Shown: positions 58,361 through 64,000 of the stretch, one piece after another
Numbering within the stretch: the first letter of the stretch is position 1
Layout: every line of letters starts with the position of its first letter
DNA from: JACNKV01 sp964645915
GTDB lineage: Bacteria > Fidelibacterota > Marinisomatia > Marinisomatales > JACNKV01
Assembly (NCBI GenBank): GCA_964645915.1
Contig: CAZYDH010000007.1
Span: forward strand, 30,863-94,862
Length of the DNA: 64,000 nucleotides
Reading direction: 5' to 3'
Position numbers and translations under genes: made by a program
The notes under the pieces: model-generated
Told to the model about the DNA's origin: nothing
The model's database searches: none
Seen by the model: the letters and a program-made list of their open reading frames with translations, nothing else

Positions 58361-59327
58361 CTTGCCCTCCTATCCGAAGGTTATCTAAGGTATCACTTCC
58401 GACCATATTCAGGTATTCATGATGGTCCTTGATATTATATATCCAAGTTTCCAAATATTTTTGTAATTCAGACGGATCCTTTGTTGCTTTTATATACTTC
58501 CGGATATGATCTTCATCTCTCTCATAACAATTCGTCATCTCGCCCGGATGAGTACCGAATGGAGCTTCTACCACCGCATCGACCAGATAATATGGAATTA
58601 TTGTTTTATCGGGCTGGCTTCGTATGACATCTTCATCAACAATCTCTTCTGCTGAGATGACCAATCGTTTAGACGCCCTTGCCATTTCAGCAGCAAATCC
58701 GCTGATCCCGTCAATTTGACAATTTCCGTATTTATCTGCTCGACTCACGTGGATAAATCCGGTGTCCAGAATCAGTGCCGGTAGTAAGCAAACTTTTTGT
58801 TTTGTGAACGGACATTCAACAACCTTTGCAGCGCTGTACTCATAGGTATCTGTTCCAAGCATCACTCGGGTTGGAATGAACGGAACGCCCATCGCAGTCG
58901 CTTTGAATCGCCAAGAGAGTGCGGCGTTTGACCACTCAACTAATGCATCAACGTACCCGTTTTCAACTGCATTACGGGCACTTTTTGAGAGCCCGTATAC
59001 CTCAAAACCAATATAGGTCCAATCCAATTTTTTTACTGCATTTGCTGCAGCCAGCAAATCTGATTCAAAAACACCCTGACCGGCACATTTTAACTCCCGA
59101 AAACCCAGGCGAACAATTTCTCTCACCAAAGACATCGGTGCACGTACCGTTCCATAAAGCTCTATACCGATATAGCTCCCGTCAATGAGAAACTTGGAAA
59201 CAGCTTCCTGTTCAGTCATTCGTTTATCGTAAAGTTCTCTTGATTTATGAGTTCGATTCCATTCTCTGAACTCATCCATATCCGGAGGTTGTATTAACGC
59301 TCCTTTTCCACTTGATAGTACGTTCAT
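58353..59327 (-). CDS. CoA-transferase subunit A
   Basis: The 324 residues match the alpha subunit of glutaconate-type CoA-transferases (IpdA/GctA style): RMTEQEAVSKFLIDGSYIGI (about 36-55), LKCAGQGVFESDLLAA, and AFGTHPGEMTNCYERDEDH near 257. It precedes and overlaps the beta-subunit gene. No dehydratase or acyl-CoA dehydrogenase neighbour points to a specific pathway. Confidence 0.88.
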   Translation of the reverse strand: MNVLSSGKGALIQPPDMDEFREWNRTHKSRELYDKRMTEQEAVSKFLIDGSYIGIELYGTVRAPMSLVREIVRLGFRELKCAGQGVFESDLLAAANAVKKLDWTYIGFEVYGLSKSARNAVENGYVDALVEWSNAALSWRFKATAMGVPFIPTRVMLGTDTYEYSAAKVVECPFTKQKVCLLPALILDTGFIHVSRADKYGNCQIDGISGFAAEMARASKRLVISAEEIVDEDVIRSQPDKTIIPYYLVDAVVEAPFGTHPGEMTNCYERDEDHIRKYIKATKDPSELQKYLETWIYNIKDHHEYLNMVGSDTLDNLRIGGQDE

Positions 59328-59400
59328 ATTATAACCAAATGATTAAGTTTTGTTTGAGAAATTAGATCAGACCTATTTGATAATTGTTAAACTGTTTTAA

Positions 59401-60687
59401 TTAATATAAGTATCCTAAACCGATATAAAGACCGCTTGTACCATCTTGTTCGTCGGCAGCCATTCCATAGTCCACTGCAACAATGAAGTTCTCATTTAAT
59501 GCAATTCTAAATCCACCACCGTAAGATAAATGCAAAGACTCTTCATTTGCTACTTCGGTTGTGGTAGGATAATTCTCCATAACCTGTCCACCATCGGCAA
59601 AGGCGTTGAGCGCTAAGTAGAGATTCTGTCCTAAGACTTTCGTTCTCAGGAATTTCCATCTAAGTTCGGTATTAAATAAAGCAACGGCTTTCCCTACTAC
59701 TCGGTTTTTCATAATTCCACGCATGGTCTTTGATCCGCCAAATCCTTCTTGAGTTTGATAGCTGCTTTGATAATACGGAAGCATAAAGAAAGGAATGTCA
59801 CCACTCATCACACCTTGGTACCCTACGCGGTATGCAAAGGACAGATCATTTGGAATCAGTGTGAAATATTGACGATGAGTAAACGTAAAGACTGAGTAAT
59901 CAAAATCGCTTCCTAAGAATCCTGGGACGACTTGAAGAAGTCCTTCGGTCCACATTCCTGACATCGGATTGGCTTCATTATCACGTGTGTCATAAACCGC
60001 ACCAAACTTTAAATAGTTTGTACTTCCACCCTCTTTTTCTTCTTCTGAGATTCTTTCATCCGCGACCATTTCATCATATAGACCTCCTACTTCGGGTAGT
60101 TGATCTTCTTCATCTTTACCTTCATTTAGCGTTTCGATATCTACCGAACCAATTTCGGTATTATAAAATCCTAAACCAAAGAGACCATTCAGGTTATCGC
60201 CGTAGATCTTTTTCTGAAAATCGGATGTGAATTTAAATACGTTCCGTTCATGGCGATAGTATACTCGAGAAATGTAATTTTCATCTTCGCTATCTTCAAA
60301 TGCGGAATTATAATTGGCTTCATATCCGTTGAATCCATAAAACGGGAGAGTTTGTTCGGTCATATACGCTAATTCTCCGGTTATTCGTAATCCGTATGGC
60401 AATAAATATTTCGAATCAAATTGTACTCGATTAATCCCGCTACCTTTTGTGGTTCGCGACCATTCCAGATAAATTTGATATTTATAATCCGGATACATTG
60501 AACCGTCTCCATAATTGTAAGGGTTCAAAATAATTCCGTACAAAAAGCCTGTATCGGAATTATAAGCAATCGCCGGTACTCCACCAAAACTCCAACCGGT
60601 CGGATTTTTGCTATCTTCTTCTGCAAAAACGACACTGATCATCATAACCATCACGACGATTAGACTTAATTGCTTTAGATTTTTCAT
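59401..60687 (-). CDS. Omp85-type outer-membrane barrel protein without POTRA domains
   Basis: The 428 residues have a signal peptide (about 1-22) and then only barrel sequence. DTRDNEANPMSGMW (about 235) and GFGGSKTMRGIMKNRVVGKA (about 320-339) are the strand and loop-6 (RG) motifs of the BamA/TamA/D15 family, and the end is GLYIGLGYLY. No POTRA domains are present, so it is not BamA itself. Between about residues 185 and 215 there is a long acidic loop. Possible roles are outer-membrane transport or lipid export. Confidence 0.85.
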   Translation of the reverse strand: MKNLKQLSLIVVMVMMISVVFAEEDSKNPTGWSFGGVPAIAYNSDTGFLYGIILNPYNYGDGSMYPDYKYQIYLEWSRTTKGSGINRVQFDSKYLLPYGLRITGELAYMTEQTLPFYGFNGYEANYNSAFEDSEDENYISRVYYRHERNVFKFTSDFQKKIYGDNLNGLFGLGFYNTEIGSVDIETLNEGKDEEDQLPEVGGLYDEMVADERISEEEKEGGSTNYLKFGAVYDTRDNEANPMSGMWTEGLLQVVPGFLGSDFDYSVFTFTHRQYFTLIPNDLSFAYRVGYQGVMSGDIPFFMLPYYQSSYQTQEGFGGSKTMRGIMKNRVVGKAVALFNTELRWKFLRTKVLGQNLYLALNAFADGGQVMENYPTTTEVANEESLHLSYGGGFRIALNENFIVAVDYGMAADEQDGTSGLYIGLGYLY

Positions 60688-60910
60688 GATACCTCCATAG
60701 ATATAGGGTGATTATTGAAATGAATAAGCTAGAGAATTTCATAAGATTTTACAAGAAAAGCATTGTTTTTATTTCTTCGTATCATAATTACAATCACGAC
60801 TAAGGAGTCCAATTTCTTCCGGAAAAATATCTTCAAGTTGTTTCATATCAATTTTTATGTAAATTCCAACCGATTAATCTATCTAATGAAGCAGTAACCA
60901 AGGAGGTAAT

Positions 60911-62188
60911 ATGCTTGACCAACGAAAATCCATTTGGGGATGGTCTATGTACGATTGGGCAAATTCGGCATTTGCAACGACGGTAATGTCCGGGTTCTTC
61001 CCTCTGTTTTTCAAAGCCTACTGGGCAAATCCAAATAATCCTTCAGAAAGTACTTTCTATTTAGGATTAGCCAATTCGATCGGATCTATATTTGTTGCCG
61101 CCATGGCACCCTTTCTCGGTGCGGTTGCAGATCGAGGTACGGCAAAGAAGAAATTTATGATCCTCTTCGCCTTCCTTGGTATCATCATGACCGGAGGTTT
61201 ATGGATCGTCGCACAAGGTCATTGGCAAATGGCTGTATTGTTTTACGTCATCGCTACCATCGGATTTTCCGGTGGAAACATTTTCTACGATTCGCTCCTC
61301 CCCGGTGTAGCTTCTGAGAAAAAAGTAGATTACACTTCTTCACTTGGATTCGCGTTAGGATATATCGGTGGTGGAATTCTCTTCCTCGTTAATGTCGTGA
61401 TGTATCTCCAACCTGAGTTATTCGGAATTCCTGACGGAGCAACCGCAATTAGGCTCTCATTTGTTTCGGTCGCAATATGGTGGGCAGTCTTCACCATTCC
61501 GATCTGGCTCTGGGTCGATGAACCGGAGATCTATGAACCGGTAGGGATCGGCAAAGCCATCGGACTCGGATGGAAACAATTGATGGATACTTTAAAAGAT
61601 ATTAGACATTTAAAAGTAGTTGGAATGTTTTTATTAGCCTACTGGTTATACATCGATGGTGTGGACACCATTGTAAGAATGGCAGTTGATTACGGGATGA
61701 CATTAGGATTCCCAAGTAGTTCATTGATCACTGCGCTTCTGATGGTTCAGTTTATAGCCTTCCCTGCTGCATTATTGTATAATCTTTTTGCTAAGAAAAT
61801 CGGATTAAAACCCGCTATCTTAGTCGGTATTGGAGGATATTCAATCATTACGTTCCTCGGATACTTTATGACAGAACAATGGCATTTTTATACATTAGCC
61901 GCCATGATAGGATTGTTCCAAGGGGGTATTCAGGCACTGAGTAGAAGTTTGTATACACGAATTATTCCTGCTGAAAAATCCGCAGAGTTCTTTGGATTCT
62001 ATAATATGTTAGGGAAATTTGCAGCCGTAATCGGTCCTACACTTATGGGAACGATTACCCTTGTTACCGGAAATATTCGATATGGAATTCTTTCTATATT
62101 GATCTTATTCCTCTTGGGTGCGTATTTCTTCATCAAAGTCAATGTTGAAGAAGGACAAAAAATGGCAAAGGAATTTCTGTCTAAATAA
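60911..62188 (+). CDS. UMF1/Atg22-family MFS transporter
   Basis: The 425 residues have about twelve hydrophobic spans. The start SIWGWSMYDWANSAFATTVM is the family hallmark of UMF1 (Atg22-like) permeases; GFSGGNIFYDSLLPGVAS and FQGGIQALSRSLYTRIIP are further marks. AAGGAGGT lies 4 nt before the ATG. The substrate is unknown; yeast Atg22 exports amino acids from vacuoles. It is divergent from the Omp85-type barrel and ends at an intrinsic terminator. Confidence 0.93.
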   Translation: MLDQRKSIWGWSMYDWANSAFATTVMSGFFPLFFKAYWANPNNPSESTFYLGLANSIGSIFVAAMAPFLGAVADRGTAKKKFMILFAFLGIIMTGGLWIVAQGHWQMAVLFYVIATIGFSGGNIFYDSLLPGVASEKKVDYTSSLGFALGYIGGGILFLVNVVMYLQPELFGIPDGATAIRLSFVSVAIWWAVFTIPIWLWVDEPEIYEPVGIGKAIGLGWKQLMDTLKDIRHLKVVGMFLLAYWLYIDGVDTIVRMAVDYGMTLGFPSSSLITALLMVQFIAFPAALLYNLFAKKIGLKPAILVGIGGYSIITFLGYFMTEQWHFYTLAAMIGLFQGGIQALSRSLYTRIIPAEKSAEFFGFYNMLGKFAAVIGPTLMGTITLVTGNIRYGILSILILFLLGAYFFIKVNVEEGQKMAKEFLSK

Positions 62189-62204
62189 ATAGAAAACTCA
62201 CACA

Positions 62205-62236
62205 ACAAAAAAGGCATGGTATCCATGCCTTTTTTG
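62205..62236 (+). terminator. Intrinsic terminator after the UMF1 transporter
   Basis: The stem GGCATGG / CCATGCC (62213-62219, 62223-62229) with loop TAT is flanked by A-runs on the left and T-runs on the right. It lies 25 nt past the transporter stop and could act on both strands. Confidence 0.9.
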
Positions 62237-62274
62237 TTATACGAATGTTTTGAATACACTCGGAAATAACCTAA

Positions 62275-62322
62275 AATAATAAGATGCCCCCCTCAGAGTA
62301 AGGGGAAGTCTCCTCAGGGGGC
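62275..62322 (-). terminator. GC-rich hairpin downstream of tRNA-Gly, possible terminator
   Basis: On the minus strand, GCCCCCT (62322-62316) can pair with AGGGGGC (62293-62286, with one extra G), and a T-rich stretch (ATCTTATTATTTT) follows. It lies 9 nt past the tRNA 3' end. The hairpin loop of about 22 nt is large, so this is less certain than the other terminators. Confidence 0.5.
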
Positions 62323-62330
62323 GGGGGTAG

Positions 62331-62402
62331 AGCGGGCGATGAGAATCGAACTCACGTCACGAGCTTGGGAAGCTCGGGTAATAACCATTATACGACGCCC
62401 GC
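62331..62402 (-). tRNA. tRNA-Gly (anticodon CCC)
   Basis: The 72-nt cloverleaf has acceptor GCGGGCG paired to CGCCCGC, D arm GTATAATGGTTAT, anticodon stem CGAGC / GCTCG with loop TTCCCAA (anticodon CCC), and a T arm with TTCGATT. CCA is not encoded. Confidence 0.96.
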
Positions 62403-62410
62403 AATGTCGG

Positions 62411-62442
62411 CAAATTTAATAGCCAATTATAGACGATAACAA
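62411..62442 (-). promoter_or_regulatory. Promoter of tRNA-Gly, TTG-N21-TAAATTTG
   Basis: TTG (62442-62440) and TAAATTTG (62418-62411) are 21 nt apart, as at tRNA-Leu. The tRNA starts 9 nt after the -7 box. The remaining sequence of this 220-nt gap (62443-62549) shows no gene or recognisable signal. Confidence 0.72.
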
Positions 62443-62549
62443 GGAAAAATGTAAGATTGCGAAGAGGGTTAATATTATATAATTCATTATATCTTCCTAT
62501 ATAATCTATCTTATTTGTTTGTTTTCATTTTTAAGGTTATCCCCTAAAA

Positions 62550-62622
62550 GAACACAGATGCCACCAACGGTTTGGCTACCTGCTGTGCGACGTTTAGGAG
62601 CATGGACAGGTAGCCTGTGTTC
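62550..62622. repeat. Nested palindromic element at the 3' end of the TlpA-like gene
   Basis: Two nested inverted repeats enclose a 24-nt centre: the outer pair GAACACAG (62550-62557) with CTGTGTTC (62615-62622), the inner pair GGCTACCTG (62574-62582) with CAGGTAGCC (62607-62615). Sixteen nt are unpaired on the left arm only. The segment ACCAACGGTTTGGCTAC recalls palindromic intergenic elements I have seen in Bacteroidota genomes. The layout is like a folded recombination site, but the integron attC core GTTRRRY is absent. Confidence 0.55.
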
Positions 62623-62631
62623 GCTACAGTC
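62619..62631 (+). repeat. Left copy of inverted repeat bracketing the TlpA-like gene
   Basis: GTTCGCTACAGTC reads inward as the reverse complement of the sequence at 63897-63909, with one mismatch. It contains the stop codon of the TlpA-like gene and overlaps the palindromic element. Confidence 0.55.
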
Positions 62632-63874
62632 TTCTTTCTATTTCATTAATTGTTCCATTCATGATTAGAATTTCACCTTTAGGATTTAACAATAGGTAAT
62701 TTGGAAACCCATCAATTCTCAATAATCTCATTAATTCATTATTAGCTATTCCGTTCTCCCAGTTGATTTCATGCTTAGAAATATAGTTTTCAATTGAGGA
62801 AATATTATCTCCATAGTTTAATCCAAAAATTTCAATTTTATCAGAGTTCTCTGATGCTACCTTCTTTAAATCTGGAAGTTGTTGTGTACATCCTCTACAC
62901 CAACTACCCCAAAAATCTAAAAGAAAATATTTATTTTCTTTTTGTAACTGACTAATCTGGACAGTATCACCTGAAACTAACATAATTTGTAAATCGCCCA
63001 CATAATCACCTATTCCAAGTGGTTTGTTGTAAATTCTATTGCTTTGAATAAGTTTTAAATATTTTCCAGTTGCTTCTATTTCTACCACTTCGTAGATTTC
63101 ATTTCCAATTGGGATTTGTACTTCTTCTGTATATTCAAACGCTCCCTTTTCTAAACTATCGAAAATTTTATTCTCTTCATAATCTCCTATTAAAACTCTG
63201 TCCTCTCCTTTATCATTAAACAAACCATTACAATCATAGTCGTATAGACCTATTTTAAAATAATTGCCATTTAACCAAGAATTAGCAATTTTATAATTCA
63301 TTCTTTTATCTGCCAACCAATAGTCAATTCCGACAATACTGTTTCCTTCTGCATCAGGCCCCATAGCTGTAAAAATAGATTCAATCTGTTTTTTTTGTTT
63401 AGGTTCTAATTTTGGATAAAAAAACTTAATTGGAAAAAAGGCTGATGGCATTTTTGAATTAATAAGATAGATTGTCAATGTTGATTCTATATTAAATTTT
63501 AATGGTTGGCCATCATCTGAAAAGTCTAAATTATGATTATAATCTACATAAACAATCGGTGAATGTGATTTATAATTCCCAAACAGAAATGCTGTGGAAT
63601 TTTCTATGGATGGATTTTCCCATCCTGTAAAGTAATTAAAAGCAATTGCAGTATCACCAACAAAAAATTGATTTGGAAAAGTCACTTTGTATCTATTTCC
63701 TTCATATATAACCTCATTGCTTTGGTTATCAATCAATTTCATGAAGCCATGTCCTTTTTCATCTACAATATGATATTCGGCATTAAAATTTATTGTAATT
63801 GTGTCTTGGGCTGCAAGATTCATTTTTGTTAATAAAACAATCATTCCGAATGTAAATAATCTAATAGCTGCCAT
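62624..63874 (-). CDS. TlpA/AhpC-like thioredoxin-domain protein, possibly acquired
   Basis: From the ATG at 63874 (416 residues) there is a signal peptide (AAIRLFTFGMIVLLTKMNLAAQ), a long N-terminal region without clear family (about 25-270) and a C-terminal thioredoxin-like domain (about 280-416) with FWGSWCRGCTQQLPDL, a CxxC redox site of the TlpA/ResA type. Such proteins reduce disulfides or detoxify peroxide in the periplasm. A frame to 63931 adds 19 residues before the signal peptide and is less likely. The gene is flanked by a 13-bp inverted repeat and ends in a palindrome, unlike any other gene here. Confidence 0.85.
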   Translation of the reverse strand: MAAIRLFTFGMIVLLTKMNLAAQDTITINFNAEYHIVDEKGHGFMKLIDNQSNEVIYEGNRYKVTFPNQFFVGDTAIAFNYFTGWENPSIENSTAFLFGNYKSHSPIVYVDYNHNLDFSDDGQPLKFNIESTLTIYLINSKMPSAFFPIKFFYPKLEPKQKKQIESIFTAMGPDAEGNSIVGIDYWLADKRMNYKIANSWLNGNYFKIGLYDYDCNGLFNDKGEDRVLIGDYEENKIFDSLEKGAFEYTEEVQIPIGNEIYEVVEIEATGKYLKLIQSNRIYNKPLGIGDYVGDLQIMLVSGDTVQISQLQKENKYFLLDFWGSWCRGCTQQLPDLKKVASENSDKIEIFGLNYGDNISSIENYISKHEINWENGIANNELMRLLRIDGFPNYLLLNPKGEILIMNGTINEIERRL

Positions 63875-63896
63875 TGTTTCTATTTTTCTTTTTCTT

Positions 63897-63909
63897 GATT
63901 GTAGCGAAC
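63897..63909 (+). repeat. Right copy of inverted repeat bracketing the TlpA-like gene
   Basis: GATTGTAGCGAAC is the reverse complement of the left copy with one mismatch (G/A). It lies 22 nt upstream of the TlpA-like start. Beyond it (63910-64000) I see no gene or signal. Confidence 0.55.
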
Positions 63910-64000
63910 AACCCGATAAACACAATTGCATTTATTAGGCTTTCTACACCATTATTTAATAGTGTATTAACGGATATATTTATGTTTAAGAGTGAACTCA

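Noticed and set aside
62550..62622. Palindrome as a classical integron attC site
   Set aside because: Neither the GTTRRRY nor the RYYYAAC core is present and no integrase is visible; it is only attC-like in its fold.

Overview
The window is an AT-rich bacterial chromosome segment of 64 kb, almost fully coding, with most genes on the minus strand. It fits a Gram-negative member of the FCB group (Bacteroidota relatives). Supporting signs are an LptE-like lipoprotein, an Omp85-type barrel, a PorV-like outer-membrane protein, RlpA, secreted peptidases and lipoproteins. Four intergenic regions also carry the -33 TTG / -7 TAnnTTTG promoter type known from Bacteroidota. Acidic loops of the D-G-x-P-N-T-G-D type recall Marinimicrobia/Neomarinimicrobiota proteins from memory; the phylum is an inference.

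Layout, left to right. 1-6730: a run of seven co-directional genes of unknown role, with four membrane proteins (one cut by the window edge), a 108-aa protein, a two-lobed protein with a KOW-like tail, and a GlmL/MutL-type ASKHA ATPase. 6747-10926: cdsA, an rnhB-yraN fusion and comEC. 11037-13106: groES-groEL behind a perfect CIRCE operator. 13164-15015: dut, a DUF423 protein and an MscS channel. 15118-19036: a secreted M1 peptidase, three uncharacterised proteins and a small SelW/Rdx-type selenoprotein whose in-frame UGA splits it for ordinary gene callers. 19067-27579: a FecR-barrel protein, an FAD/Fe-S oxidoreductase, a thioesterase, gpsA and an acyl-CoA synthetase. 27713-28847: tRNA-Leu and lepB on the plus strand.

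28844-41773 is one long minus-strand run: uvrB, galE, a sigma-54 activator, lptE, an MFS transporter, selA, selB, mutS and a porV-like gene, many overlapping by 1-4 nt. SelA and SelB are the machinery the selenoprotein at 19 kb needs; selC and selD are not in the window. 41881-46409 holds a YecH-like protein, acs with a recognisable promoter and palindromic operator, a thioesterase, a likely free-standing structured small RNA of about 85 nt, a lipid kinase and RlpA. 46419-57540 holds pyrD-pyrK, a TPR lipoprotein, a PEGA protein, plsX, C1 and M16 peptidases and a GAF/HD-GYP phosphodiesterase. 57590-62188 holds a two-subunit CoA-transferase, an Omp85-type barrel and a UMF1-type transporter.

The right end (62.2-64 kb) looks different. 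After tRNA-Gly there is a nested palindrome and then a TlpA-like thioredoxin gene bracketed by 13-bp inverted repeats, which resembles an acquired cassette. The best candidates for new biology are the GlmL-linked membrane cluster (1-6730), the small RNA near 44.9 kb, the hidden selenoprotein and the bracketed TlpA unit.
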